A DNA stretch of 64,000 nt from Saccoglossus kowalevskii (GCF_000003605.2 NW_003156735.1:600197-664196); one strand, 5' to 3'; positions 10,578 through 24,991 are shown, counted from the first letter of the stretch. The notes: generated by a model from the sequence alone, not told the origin. Numbers and translations are program-made.

Positions 10578-13500
10578 AATAGCATCAATTACTTTGTATA
10601 GTTAGAGTAGAGAAATCCTATATTTCCACTCACTTTCAGACTTTCGAATTCTTAATGACCTTTTTAGCGTGATTTGATATTTCTTTTTATAAATGTATTT
10701 TTTTTACGAAACAAAGTTTCCCATGCATACATAATATGCCGGAGAGATCAATCCTTGAGGCTTGTCTAGAAAAGCAATACAGCGTGTTACTTTCGTTTTA
10801 AGGATGCATGCTGTAAAATTACAAGTTGATAGATACAGTAACCTGCTATTCCTGTAGTCGCACACTCTAGCTGTGACGTGGAAGAGTCAACGCAAAGTCC
10901 ATGAAATCGACAACTCTTGTGCGGTAGTTCATTTAGAATATTGTAATTTTTTTGAAAACATAATATTCATTGATGAACGACCCAGGAAAAACATATCGAC
11001 ACTCTGAGCAGCAGCATTCGCTTAAATAGAATTGCGCCATAGAATTGCGCCGTCGATAGAGGGCGAAACTTTATATAGAAAAGGTTCATATGGTCATAAT
11101 CCGTCTACACCAATGCATTCGATGCTAGTAACATCTGTAATGTTTCAATTCGTACTAATTTAAAATTGAAGCAGTTTTGTAAAACTAAAGAAAATAATAA
11201 TTATAAAAATGATCTAGTCGTTACATACCGGCGATTTGAAACATTTATTCCAAAATGCTCATTTTGTCTCATGTGACTCACTGTTACGTCATCAGTTGCG
11301 TCATCAGTTTGTATTTGCTTCTAAATAAGACAAGATGATTATATGTGTTTTCAAGGTGTTCATCGATTGTCCCACAGGTGGTTTGAGTGTCGCGATTTTT
11401 ATTTGAATGAGAGATTTTACAAACCATTATTGGATTTCCACAGTTCAAGCTCACTGAGGTGCGCCACACACGGCACATATTACTGTCATAAGTGATTGTG
11501 TCACTTTTGTTTTCAGTGAAGTACAAATTCATATTTAAGTGACCTTATAGTCCGTCATTCAGTGGGTAAGGTTGCTAAGCAACACAGCTACCCGTGAAGA
11601 AAAATAAATATAATAAGATATGGTAACCATGAATGTAAAACTGTGTGCTAACCATGTGCTACTGTACGTTGCCGCCACGGTTAATACATGCATATCCGTC
11701 GTTTTCAGGGTATATTACACATTATGAGCATTAAACTACCATTCCCAAATTTAACAGAACATTGACATTGTCAAAACACATCATCTGGCTATGTAGGGTG
11801 TGATCGTGGAGCTCAAATTTTACTCAAAAGATTGGGCGTTATATGGAATTATACTACTCGTGGTGTACGAACTCTCATATTTGGCAGGTAACTTTTCGTT
11901 AACGGAAAAGATTAATTAAATTGGTTTTCATCATTGTATCTGACAGTACAGCTACCGTATCATATGTTCGCGTGACAACTATATGTAATTGACACCATGA
12001 GGCAGCAATGTAAATTACGTGTGAAAGTATTTGTATAAATGCAAATTGAAACACCAAAAACGTAATAAATTATTTTGTTTTGCTTTATGCATGTCAATAT
12101 CAACAGTTATAACACCCCTTATTATACAGATATAGACCTTGAATTTGGTCTTGGCATTGACGCCACATTCACTTTGATAATAAATGTCCAAGACCCAATT
12201 TTATTTCATTTAACTTCCAATGACTAGTGTAGCTTCTTGTAAACTCAACCGCATGGTTTTGTTAATCATCGGACACATTGTATCTGACATTCTTTGAGTC
12301 AATGTTTCCTATGTCTTGACACTGCATTGTTTCGGCACATTTAATGAAAAGTACAACTGTTGTCACTGTCCAATAGACGAACTGCATTGCGTTTCGCTAT
12401 ATACCCATGCTGGTGAGGAAGCTTAGCTTTTACTTAATTACATTTTGTTGTTAAATGCACTATTTTTCAGATGCATCTATTACGTAATGAAAAATTAAAT
12501 TGTAATTGTTGTACATGTATGTGATAATAACATATTTTGTCACCTCAGTCGTCTTCATGTCTTTAAAAAATGAATGCTCTCTGCCGAAAATAAAGCCATG
12601 TATCCAAGTTGTACAAAATACAAGTTGGTGCCTTTGTCTTCAAGTTATGCACAATTTGCTGAAAAAGGGCATCAACTTACGTGCAGCTGATAAAAAAAAT
12701 TATTCACCGTTACTTTCCAATAATTATTATCAAAATTAAAAGATTCAATTTAACTGGCATAGAAATCATTGCCGTTATTTTCTATATAAAGATAACATGG
12801 GTATTTATTCAACTGTTCACTTTTCAATTGTGTTCACTCTTACTACTATACACAATTTTACAGATGTCATCATGACCAATTTGAAAAAACAAACTCTTGT
12901 CTGAATTGCTGCCTGATGTCTGAATTCTCGAACGGCCAAGCATGAACTTATGCTGAATGTCACATAGGATAGACGCCACTCATAACACAGATGCCTATAA
13001 AGTAAATTTAATCTCACGGGATCGTCGGAACGCGTTTGAATCCTGTAGCTTTGATTTTTAAAGTATGTTGTCATAATAATTTGTATATCGGTGGAAGTGT
13101 GCGTGTGTAGCGCAGTCACACATTTGTCACTTCATTCAGATGTCCGACCCCCTAATACAGTGTCTAAAATAAGCAATCATATTTCAAACTGTTTTATTGA
13201 GGGCGCTGTATTGAAAATATAAAAAAAAAAATAACATGCCAGTCATTGTCGCCCAAGTAATGTACATTTGCATTTAATTTATTAATAAACTTATAATACG
13301 CCATAAGTCCATACGACTTACTGGTAACAAAAAGTGGTAAAAATATATAGTATAGGTTATCTTTTGAATGTTATTGATGAGTATTGTTGAAAAGAAATTT
13401 TTCAAATCAATGGCCAAAGTTCATTTGACAGTATAAATTGTGATTTTATTGTCCAAGGCAACTTTTATTATTCTAATAGAGAAATTCAAAATTTTAGAAT

Positions 13501-16500
13501 AAAACATTAAAATTAGCAGAGTGATCAAATATGTAAAATATTTTTCTCTCTTCTTTAATTCAAACGATTTTTCAGATTTAAATCCAAAATGCCTAAAAAT
13601 ATAATTTGTGCACAATGATTAACATTCATGTATCAATGTGTAGATACATATTATATATACAGGCACAAACATTAACACATTGGGCAAAACATGGTTTCTT
13701 TTTATATATCTAAAATATCTTTCAGTGTAATAGTATAATGAAAAACATTGTAAATGCCCGTATATCTAATAAATAAAAGGACGCGTAAAGTCAGTCTACT
13801 GCGTCACTCTGAGAATAAGAAACATACGAACGAACTAAGCTGTAAATTATGCTTCCTACCTCTACTATAAAATAAGTTCATTTTTTGCAAGTCTATTAGT
13901 TTTAATAAGTAAGACGCGTTCGTCATGTTTATAATTTGATATCATATATTTTTATGAATTTTCAAACGAATGTACACCTTAACCCATATTGATGAATGTC
14001 ATTTTACTTTTTAGAGGTATGGAAACTCTTTAGCAACACATGGAAAATACGCAAAGGCAGTCTGCATGCATAAAATAATGCGTCCATGAATAATGCACCC
14101 GAAAGAGAAAATAACCCTGGCCTAAAACTGTATATATAATATATGAAAATATAATTCTTACATAATTAGTTCATATACAAAATACACTGTAAGTAATGCC
14201 AGATTTATGATAAAATATTGGATACAAACGTCATAATCATGATTAAATTGATTTACTAGTGAGTGTATATTCCTCTAAACGTTACCGAATATATGATTGC
14301 AGTCACAAATTTGTGTTAGCTGCTGAACGGCTATCAGAGGAAATTCGATTGGATCAATCATTTTATCTTACTCAACTTATAAAGTATGCATATTCCGCCA
14401 ATCGATATTTTGCTGAACTTCGAATGCCACCTGAGTAGCCTGAATAAACCTAGATCCTATCTTTGTATATTACTCTATACTCATAGTAACACATGCAAAA
14501 ATATTCTATGTTGCTTTGTTCATATTTACAAAACATTTTTAAATCGGTGAATGACCACGTGTATGCGAATGGTGTTACATTTAGCGTTTGAAAATTAATG
14601 CATAGCAAACAATCTTATAGACGTTTACCTCGTAGTTGAACAGAGTATAATAAAAAGCAAAATAATCTATTTCTGATAGAAAGTCCTCAAACACAAACAA
14701 CCTTTATCTCAAGTTCATCTAGATTTAACATTTGATCATAATAGCATTAAAAATAATCCGCAATCTTATATAATATCTGATTATATAATTTGATTTTTTT
14801 GAACATATGCTTTTTAAATAATTACTGTAAGAATCTTTATACGAATAATGAAATAAAACAGCCAGCAAGTTTTCACAATATAATACCATATGTATGCCAA
14901 AACGTTGATGACATATATTAAATAAACTCATTAAATACGTTGTCAGTCAGAGATGTTATATTTTCTGCACTGGAGGATTGCTTTGGCAATAACATCATTT
15001 AGAAAATGCTAATAAATAATCGCAGTTCTTCGCACCTATCCAATAGAACAAGATGTTTCGAACATATATATCTTAACAGTGTATACAGTAAATACAGTAA
15101 TGAAACACAGTGGCGACGGGATAACAAAGTATTGCATACAGAAATTAAAATGTACTTTTGCGATCTTGTTATTTTGGGGAAGTATGCACGTTTGCGAAGT
15201 TCTAAATATCGTTGTTATTACAGCATGTCTTTTTGTGTTTGGTTGGATGGAATTATTCGCAATGTAAATTACAGCATGAATCAATCGGTTTGGAATAAAT
15301 AGACGTCTAAATACGTTCAACATCAACACTGGTGGAATATAAAGACACGGAAATGTCATTCTGTATATTTCAGCAGTATATTGAAGTAGACGAGTTGAAT
15401 TCGCAAACGCGGGTAATAATTTCACATCAACTCATCATTGCTACTTGGATGTCACACAATATCTGTCATCGTCGAATTACGATTTAGTACTAATCTCGAT
15501 TTAGTACTCTGTAACACCGACCACGATAACTCTTCCTGGAATGAAGAAACAGGTTTCTGTACAATAAAATATAGATTGTCAATTGTAAAACACTAACAAT
15601 GTCGACCAAAGAGAAATGCTGGAATCTCCACCCAATGTTTTTTTCATAAATAACACATATGTGCCATATGGTTGAGAGCGCTAGTTCTATTGCGAACATG
15701 CACATACTGTGTTTGTCCTTTGACCTATTATCACTAAATAATACTAGGTATTGATAGCGAATATGTGCCATGTAAGGCTGAGAGCGCAGTCGACAATATT
15801 GCTTAGTCTTGTTGCAAAACTGACAACGCTAATTTAGTTAGACAGCGGGTATTCAAAGAAAAGCAACAACAAACTTTAGTGTTTTACCTGTGCAAATTTT
15901 TGTAAAATATAGCATCTGAATCTCTTTCGCGATTGTGTGTTTTGTGAATGAAATTAAAACATTGTGTCACGGATTTGTAACACTATCAGATTAATTAAAT
16001 AAAGTTATAGGCCGTAAGATTTATTGGTACCAAAAAGGGGTACTAATCATGGATATACTTGGTAAGTCTTGGTATGTATTTTTGAATAATAATTCGGTCA
16101 AAATTCACTTAAAAATATAAATTGTGATTTTATTGGTTAAGCTACCTGTAGATTCCAATTTGTGTACAAGTTGTTCAACTAGAAACATTGAATAAACTAT
16201 TTTACAACTTCTGAATATGTACGGCACTATGTATAGTATGTAAAACATTTTTTCTGGTTTTTATTATTATTATTTTTTTTATTATTATTATTTGTACGCG
16301 GAGATACATATTTGTGAGTCAAAGTGTGAATATTTATTGACAACTGATTTCTCTACATTTTCCTATACATGTCGTATACTTATCACTGTAATAGTGTAAG
16401 GAGGGACATTGTAAATACTCGTATATGTAATAAATAAAAATAAAAACTCACCGCTACACTAAAACTAATTGAAGTTTAAGAAGCCATTTTCTGGGATAGT

Positions 16501-16600
16501 ATATTCTAAAAATACAAACTAACCTCCGACGTCGAATGTAAATGCAAATGAAATCGTTAAATAATTTGTAAATATTTCTTGACAGTTATAATGAGCTTAT
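10578..16600. other. No supported gene
   Basis: AT-rich non-coding DNA. The frames at 12817-13119, 15006-15302 and 15036-15425 overlap each other on opposite strands or lack splice support. A (TTA)n-like run lies just downstream of 16260. Confidence 0.5.
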
Positions 16601-16732
16601 ATAATAATATAAGGTTATTACGAGAATACCTTAAAGTATGCACGAAGACAGTACAGCTGAAGTATCGACCGACGCGCAGCGTACTGTCTGAGGGCGTATA
16701 TTGAGATATTCATGTAATAACCTTATTATACA
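16601..16732. mobile_element. Hairpin MITE-like element
   Basis: The left end TATAAGGTTATTAC is mirrored by GTAATAACCTTATTATA at the right end. An inner pair, AGACAGTAC and GTACTGTCT, nests inside. The element is about 130 bp and non-coding. The text TGAGGGCGTATATTG inside it reappears in reverse complement near 60402-60415, where it may mark a second relative. Confidence 0.45.
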
Positions 16733-19700
16733 TCTTTTCCTTCCAATGACACATCATGGGAAAGTCCCCTTAAACTCTGGTGGCAACCATGTTTGTATTT
16801 ATTATTAGAGGACGCTTACGCGCGTAATCATTCCATAATTGGAATTCGCCTTTTCTAATATGGTAGGATGATAATACCCCGTAAAATACCGCAAAATTAC
16901 GGAACGCTGTAACATATGGCGTTACGGTGACAGATGTATAATATAATAACTCTGCTGTAAAGGACAGGGAACAAATGTTCCGTCTCTGGATATATGATGG
17001 GTAACACATGCGAATCAGATTGTGTCCACTTTTCACTAGACATTGCCTCTTGGCGTTATGTCTTATGTTCCACATAGCATTGCCTATTTAACACACAAAA
17101 CACAAATTAATATTTCTGAAGAGATAGCATCAAGAATCTGGAACTCATCATTTTTGCAAATCATTAATTTTCACTAAAACCATCTGAAATTATTATAACC
17201 GTAGTAAAATTACATTTGCGGTTATTTGATGTACCTTGAACTGTTTAACTGTTACACATTATGAAAATAAGCGTTATCGGTCCTAGAGAGCGTCAATTGT
17301 ATCACACACTGTTTCACATGAAACTAAAAATGCTTTGCCGTTCATCATTTTTGTAGTTTATCAGTGTTGATACATGTCACCTGCGCGCATACATGAGGCG
17401 GAAACAATGAATCACGTCCATGCAGGAAAGAGCATGCATGTGAAACGATGTGGGTTCTTTCCGTGCATGATGTACACCTTGTAATGTCTTCTCTTGTTTG
17501 CAATGAAGCACATATTTATACGCTCCACGTAACAGCTCCAATCACCAGCTGTTTCATCAAATGGTTCAATGCTGCCAATGGATGCCATCTTGTCACATGT
17601 AAATGGTAGTTGTCAAAAAAAGGAAAATATACTGTTCATCTGGTTACAAATTTGACAATCTAAGGCTGTGCAAATTGTAGAAGTATCCCTTTTGCCTTTT
17701 AAGAACAAATAAATCCCATACTCGTCGCCAATATTTGGGATTGCAATGGATTATCAGAAATACAGTACTCAGCAGACATTCAAGATAAGTGTTCTATTGT
17801 TCTGTACTGAGCATGTGCTGAATGTTCCCTGTGTAATAAGCATGTGCAGGAAACCAAGGTGTACTCTCATTTACATAAAAACAAGAGAATAATTACACAC
17901 CTACGAAATGCTATTGAGGCTAGTTTGGCATGTGCTTCACATTGTATTGAATATATTCTGAAAGTGACAGCAATTAATATACAAATTTCATATTCTATTA
18001 CTCTTAATGAATGATAGTTTTTATTAAAATCTTATCTTATGTCATCATAAAAATATACATTTTAAAAAATCAAACTCAAATTAAACAGAATTACATCAAA
18101 GACACAGAAAAATGTCAATCCAATTTGGTTTTAAAAACAATGGTGAAATGGCGATACTAATCGAATTATATGTTCAAGAGGAATTACAACATTTACCACA
18201 CTATTAAGTGAACAAAATGATAGTGTGCTATTTCCATCGCGCCCTTTTTTATCCACTGATGTTTAATAAAAATCGGATAATACGGAATAATATACATGCA
18301 CCAATGTTTTACATGAAAGTCGGACCAACCATTTCCGCACGTGTAGTTTAATTGGGGGAAATATCAATATATTTACAACATAATATTTGGGGGGGGGGAC
18401 TTTCGAACAAAACAAATGTTAACAAATCATGATATCCCTCCTAGCATATCGTGATACAGTTCGATATATTATTTTCTACAATTTATAACTGCGATATGTA
18501 TTAATTTCACACAATTGTGTGATTGAAATAAAGGAAGGGATGTCCAACGATTTAGGACAACATGTAACTTGTCACAAAACATGCGATGATTGGGTTGCTA
18601 CAATGAGCCTCCGGTAATCAATCACACATTATTGCATTTCTTCTTCAGTGTGATACAGTGAAATGCAACCTAGCTCGCAATTAGACATACCGTACGAAAG
18701 CATAGGTAGTTTCCATCCGTTTTGAATGAATGAATGAAAAAACAACACTAGGACATTAGTAAGTAGAGAGAAAACAACTTCGAAACAAAACCAGTCGTTA
18801 ATCATATTTTTCATGCAAATACTTTCATGCAAATACATAATTGTATTTCCAACGTCGTTTTCATTCTTTGCTGACGCAAACAAGATATATTCAAGAAAAT
18901 CTGCGTAAATATTGCCATAATATAGGCTAAGGCAAGTATCATTGTAGTATTTCCTCTCTTATATATCGTTGTAAAAATTGATATTGCACATTCAGGTCAT
19001 CGATATAGGTGCACGAAATAACGTCTGTAATACTCGCTGCGGTTCAACATGTCTTGGTGTCGTGATGTATTATTCGAGATTGACACGGTTAATACGTTGG
19101 ACAAACTAATTGAAAGTAAGAAGGAAAATTGGCTGTTGGATTCTGAACCCTGTTATTTTTTTTTTACTTGTAATTGAAAACGACCAGCAAATCGTCATAG
19201 AAAAAAAAAACACAGTTTATTTTCATTTCAGCCAAATATCTATATTGTATATTGTCTTTTTTTATTAATTCACTTGCCAGCCGCGTTAGTCGTTAACAAT
19301 ATCAATGACATTGCAAGTACTACATTAAAATAATCGATTACCCGGCAGTCTTTGCAAATAATTCAACAAGAAAATGTTAAGCTGAGGTGGCGACACTCAC
19401 TAAACAAGACACAAATGACAAATGGATAATAATTTGCCTCCCAATTATATTTTATACGATTTACATTCGTGTAGTGTAATATACTCCATACATTAGTATA
19501 CACACTATGTCAGAACCCATTAACATTCATAAGAACTACTTGTCTACAAAATACACATGAAATATTTGCTCAAATTTGAGAAAAAACCTCCTGGCGCTTT
19601 GTGAATAATTTATTTTTAAATCCATATTCATTTTGTAATCATTTTTTTTAACGAGGATTGTCAACAAATCACGGTTTATCGAAGTCCCCTGACTTCGTCG

Positions 19701-20279
19701 TTTGGGTTGCGTGGTCAAATAATGTTGATTGAGAATAAGATTGCATCGTTCCTTCTACTGCGGCAAATTACGGTAATTCACCATAAGTGGACGTATTCAC
19801 ATTCCAGTGTTATCTGCGTTTGCAATCGGTAGTTTCACGTAGATGTATCCTCCATTAAGGAAATGTGCAGTTTTAGAGAAACTGGTAATGCGAAGAGAGA
19901 TACATTTAACCTCGTTTTCCGGGAAAAAAAAGGTTGTAACTAGTCACATCCCTTTATCTGTCTAGCTTCTTATTGATTACAAACACGCAGTAGGAAGTTC
20001 TTGAAATATTTACTTCTAAAATGACATTTGCAAAATCGTAAAGTCTTCGGTGATTTCCTCGGAAATAGTCGCAATTGCATATTATACGCATGTGAACGAC
20101 TTCTTTGAGACCTAATTGCAACTGTGGAATGTGCGTCACCCTTAATGACATGTAATAATTATTCAATATTTGTCTTTAATTTAGAATGTTTAATTTGAGC
20201 TTCCAGACTTAGAAACGATTCAACTCGTTATGGGCTCCAACAGGCCGGCACACACAACATGTCTACAGCATGGCTCTAC
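16733..20279. other. No supported gene downstream of Gene B
   Basis: This is the 3' flank of Gene B on the minus strand and holds no convincing exon. A G(9) run lies near 18391. A weak start-exon look-alike at 19049 (MSWCRDVLFEIDTVNT with a GTAAGA donor) has nothing to join. Confidence 0.45.
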
Positions 20280-20403
20280 TTAAATCACTTTCCTACAACA
20301 GCTTGTGATACAGGAGCAGAATCCGCAACAACAGCATATAAGGCATCCAACAATTACTAAGACCGCAACAACCCCGATGCAAATCAGTACAATCGCCCAC
20401 GTT
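20280..20403 (-). CDS. Gene B transmembrane terminal exon
   Basis: Read on the minus strand, the acceptor TTTTCTATTTTCCAG opens a phase-2 frame of 40 codons ending in TAA at 20280-20282. It reads TWAIVLICIGVVAVLVIVG then CLICCCCGFCSC and ITSCCRKVI. One helix is followed directly by nine cysteines and a two-residue basic end, so nearly the whole tail could be acylated. Cysteine clusters just inside the membrane are common in Shisa-like proteins. It joins in frame to 35641-35770, giving proline at the junction. Confidence 0.7.
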
Positions 20404-21847
20404 CTGGAAAATAGAAAAAAATAATACATATATAAATGTGAATGCTAGTACTGAATAAACGGCGGTGTGTTTAATACCGTGTACAGGTTTGAGGTCGGGA
20501 TTCACTAGGTATTCACACTTATCTGTTATTAATTCTGATGTCTGTAATACAGAAATGGTATGAGGGTATTTTCACTGCGATAGACTAATCTGAGTATTGT
20601 ATTACAAGGAGTAGGCATAAATAACGACAGACAGAATAACCGATCTGTGAATACTTGGATCGAGGTGTAAATTGAGAGGTATGTGGCAAAATAATAAAGA
20701 CGATTTGATAGGAATGAAACGCTACCCATAGTACATGTTGAGTGCAAACAGCAACATTAATAGGAGTTCCTGTCGAGAGTAGTCAATCGTATTGAAGGAG
20801 ATAGCATACATTATTGATTGATTCATAGTGACAGTAAAAAAAACAACATAGAAAATTGGAATCATAAAATGTAATTTCCTATAATCGAGAGGAGTCTCGC
20901 AGTGGAAATAGTCAATGCGTTACTGTGTGGTTTCAGTAATTAAGGACAAAGACGAACGTACATCGCAGTCACAAACCTTTAAAACAGTTTGAACCGAGTT
21001 GACATTCTGTACTACTAAGCGTACACGCAATGCATTTTTGGAAGCAACTTCCCGTGTATATAATGAGGAATTGCTATCACGCTGGAAATACGATTGCACA
21101 AGTAATTGGAAGAGGAAAACGAAAAAAACGTATACATTTTAATTCAATGTGCAATTTGAAATGATATATTGTCAATTTCAAAAGAGCTTTTGTATCGAAT
21201 ATATACTATAATCGGTAACCTGCTAGCATTCTGATTTATTGACCAGAATGAAATACACAAAGTTAATCAAACATAAATTAAGGAAGCCAGTGTTTCATGC
21301 GACTGGCCTCGCTCTGCGACTTGCCGAGAAAATTGCCAATTACAATATTGTATTGGCGTACGATAGTGTGCTCTTTCTTTTACCATTCTACTCGAGTACA
21401 CGACTTAGAGTAATCAGAGTGACCACTATAATAGCAGTTGCCTTTCAAACATTATTGGTTGTCTTTGATAAAATATAGATTTGAAAACAGGTCGGGAATT
21501 CAAAGAAGAGCGTTTCCGTCGCAGTCAAGGGTCATTAGGTCCTCATTCGTTCACGTTTGAGATGATACCATTTATTTTGCGGTAGGGTGCGCTACTACTG
21601 TGTATATATTAGTATAGGCTTCCTGGTGAGCATTCGACATTTAAATGTACAAGACATGGCACCGTGTGCGACTGTTTATTGCATTGTTTAGATAGGAGAG
21701 GTTTTTAAAGGTAAAAATCAATCCGCTGCCATCGTTTATTTGAGGGTATATCAATAATTTACATGGGAAATTCAGAATAACCACAAATGGCAGGTAACCA
21801 ATGCGTTGCAACACTTTTCTGTTAATGGATATTTTGGCGCAACATTT

Positions 21848-22007
21848 AAAGCGGGGCAGTCGTCACCTGCACATGCGTCAGATGGCCATTGCGTGTCATT
21901 GCTTACAAACAAGCGTCTACCCATGAGCCTCTGCGTTTTAGCGTGTGTTGTTATCGTCGCTTGGGACTGAATTCCCGCGCGTGCGCAGGTGACGTCCCTC
22001 CTGCTTT
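21848..22007. mobile_element. MITE family M1, copy 1
   Basis: The element runs from AAAGCGGGGCAGTCGTCACC to GGTGACGTCCCTCCTGCTTT, an inverted repeat of roughly 26-30 bp with the core CACCTGC. The inside carries AAGCGTCTACCCATGAGCC and GTGTGTTGTTATCGTCG. It is about 160 bp and non-coding. Orientation is opposite to copies 2 and 3. Confidence 0.7.
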
Positions 22008-23172
22008 AACACGGTTACGTTAACGTTGCAATGTGTTCATAAATAATTAAATGCATAAATGCAAATGAAATATACGTCACGGCACCACATCGAGATGTCG
22101 TATATACTTATCGGGATTGACCTAATGTGAGATTTAAAAATATTCATACATGGTCAAATGTTGTAGATCATGTACTTATGCATCTGAACTGCTCTGAAAA
22201 GCTGAATGGGCTTATTGCTTCACCCGTTCCACATGCCAAACTAAGATGAGAATAGATATGATTTTACAATCTTTTCCAGATTTGACCGTCATTACGATCA
22301 TTTCTAAGTTAATATAACATTAGTAATTTAAACTAAGTTATTATTTCATGTTAACATGTGAAATTATTATTCAGAAGAATGATGTACAAATTAACGCTTA
22401 TTTCACCTTGTTGACGAATATCGTTTTTTAGCATGTCCCACTGTGATAGTGTAAAGCTTGGATGCTATAGCTAATATTGTAATCTATATTTTTAGATCTA
22501 CCACGATTGACTAGATTGCATTGTCATCACTCAAACTCGGTAACAACACCATCTAACTTAGGATACGGTGATTCATACGCTGAGGAATTTGTAATTTATT
22601 AAAAAAAAGTACGCATTGTAACTGCTATTGTATTCTAACTGGTCTCAGCATAATTACTACGACTTGTACGAACTATTGCCTTTTATATGAATTATTCGTG
22701 AGTTCACAATCACCGCGTGTTTCTTGAAGTATGTGATGTTGCTAGTGGTAACGTATGTTTATGGGCTAACAATTATAATACTTGGGGTGAGTTAATAATG
22801 AATTTACAAACAAACATTCTACAGTGGAAATATCAGAGGTTCACAACTAAATGAAAGATAAAATATTTGATCTTCCACCCTCCCAGACTTTATAATGGTC
22901 GATCCTGACTGTATACATTATGTTTGTTTTCCGCGTTTTAGTTATATTTCGTAATATATAACATTATACTAATCACGATCTCGTGACAGCCAGGTCCCAT
23001 TAATTACAAACCTTGTACTCGTAGTCTGACAGGCACTGTGATAGGCAGTTGTGTTGGTTGATGTAGTTGCTGTACATTTCCCACATTAATGGTATCTGCT
23101 CTGGATACGAGCCATATTGACCTCATCTATTGTTTGAAATAGAGGGCTTTCCGTGTTATTGTGCTTCGCAGT

Positions 23173-23775
23173 GATAAGTGGCCATACACGTACAATTTCT
23201 TGAGCACGAGCCGTGTTTCATGGCTCATATCGATCTGATATTTTGTTTGCCCGTATACTAGGTATTGAAACACGTTCGTCTGATATCGTATGGACTGGCT
23301 GGAATTGAATGTTTTTATATTTAGTTGCGTTCGCTGAACACAAATGACATGATTTCTACTAGAATAATATAATCCACACATTTTTAAAAAACGATGTCCA
23401 TTGATTCAATCAATACCCTCTTGACATTATGTTATTTCAACACGTTTTATCGATGTAAGACTATCCTATTTTCCAATGCCAGGATTAGTGACTTAAACCA
23501 TCGATAAGGGAATGTCAGTTCTGCCTCGATGCATCCTCATTTTCAAATACGGTTGTCCTCGCGCCGCGTTGTGTTCAATATAGTCCCATTGCTGTATGCA
23601 CAAGGCGTGTAAAATGCATAATTTACACAAGCGCCATCGTACGCCTGCACGGTGTTGTTGCTCGGACATTCTTCCGTCCTCAGTGTTTTGCCAGAACATT
23701 CACACTCAAAATTCAAGATGACGCACTCAGAAAACATCCGTTCAACTACTGAGATTATTGTAGTGCAGTAATCGT
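23173..23775. repeat. Diverged direct duplication, copy A
   Basis: About 600 bp is repeated roughly 1 kb downstream at 24155-24772. Landmarks shared in order are GATAAGTGGCCATACACGTA, GATATCGTATGGACTGGCT, TCAATCAATACCCTCTTGAC and GAATGTCAGTTCTGYCTCGA. Copy A carries the open minus-strand exon frame at 23543-23748. Confidence 0.75.
23543..23748 (-). CDS. Candidate cysteine-rich terminal exon in copy A
   Basis: The minus-strand acceptor CTACAATAATCTCAG leads in phase 1 into about 68 codons ending TGA at 23543-23545. The frame holds six cysteines: SECVILNFECECSGKTL, then EECPSNNTVQAYDGAC, then TPCAYSNGTILNTT. It also has N-glycosylation sequons (NNT, NGT, NTT). There is no helix, so the product would be secreted. 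The entry phase is the one used by Gene B's signal exon at 56893-56950, and the exon lies inside Gene B. It could be an alternative end or a relic. The family is not recognised. Confidence 0.33.
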
Positions 23776-24154
23776 CGATACGCTAAATTTACGAACTCGT
23801 TTTCAAATTTAAAAAATACAGGTAAATCGTTCGGCATCATATAGAATCGAAATCAAGTAGCAAGTAAGATGTTAGCAAAGTTATAAACACATGTATTATT
23901 AATATTATCATTTCTGTATTAATATAAATATGAAAAATAAATATTTGTTTATGTATAATTTATGATCAGCAAATACATTCACTGTTAGTGATTGTCGGTA
24001 TTGTCACGTGGCTCTTGGAGGCTGAGCGTAGTTGAACAATATTCGTATCTCTATTCGATTATATTCCGAGGTCGCCATTAGACAACTCAATATTTATACA
24101 AGAATATTTCATCAATGATGTGTTCTGAATTGTATACACGACCTGCTTTACATA

Positions 24155-24772
24155 GATAAGTGGCCATACACGTATTATTTGCCTGTTTTATCCCCTTGGG
24201 TACGAGCCGTATTTCATGGATTTAACACGCGGCTCATATCGATCTGATATTTTGTTTGCCCGTATGCTAGGTATTGACACACGTTTGTCTGATATCGTAT
24301 GGACTGGCTCGGATTAAATGTTTTTATATTTAGTTGCGCTCGTTGAACAGAACTGACCTGGTTTCTACTAAACGAATATAAACCACACAAAACGATGTCC
24401 ATTTATTCAATCAATACCCTCTTGACAGTATGTTATTTCAACACGTTTTATCGATGTAAGACTATCCTATTTTCCAATGCCAGGATTAGTGACTTAAACC
24501 ATCGACAAAGGAATGTCAGTTCTGTCTCGATGCATTTCCATTTTCAAATCATTATGCGGTTGTCCACGCGCCGCATTGTATAGTCCCATTGCTGTGTGCA
24601 CAAGGCGTGTGTAAAATGTATAATTTACACGCGCATCATCGTACGCCAGCACGGTCTTATTGCTCGGACATTCTTCTGTCCCCAGCGTTTTGCCAGAACA
24701 TTCACCTTAAGATGAGGCGCTCAGACATCATCGTTTCATCTACTGAGATCATTGTACCGCAATAAACGTCGC
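24155..24772. repeat. Diverged direct duplication, copy B
   Basis: This is the partner of 23173-23775, with many small changes. The minus-strand frame equivalent to copy A's cysteine-rich exon meets a stop soon after its acceptor (TTAAGGTGA), so this copy is not coding in that form. A fragment near 25120-25150 (ATTGCATCAATAATGTATTC) resembles the DNA just before copy B and may be the start of a third unit. Confidence 0.72.
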
Positions 24773-24991
24773 GGCACGTGTTAACTGACTAACCAATGTA
24801 TTCGTCGCATATGAGTCATCGAACACGACAAAGGAAGACGGCCATGGTGTTGTGTTTATTTGTTTTCAAATAACTTAAGCTGACGAATTTGATTTGCATT
24901 CTCTCGAGCATTAATCCAAGCATTTTTTACGTATATGTAATGTTTCACCATTCATTGCACTTTTTTTGCAAAGCTACGCTAGATATATGAG

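Noticed and set aside
12980-13060. GTTTGAATCC-like B-box
   Set aside because: No A-box at a usable distance and no foldable tRNA shape.
15006-15425. 98- and 129-codon frames on opposite strands
   Set aside because: Mutual shadows, no splice borders, no recognisable motif; composition is like that of the flanks.
19049-19102. Start-exon look-alike ending at GTAAGA
   Set aside because: No leader, no domain and no partner exon found.
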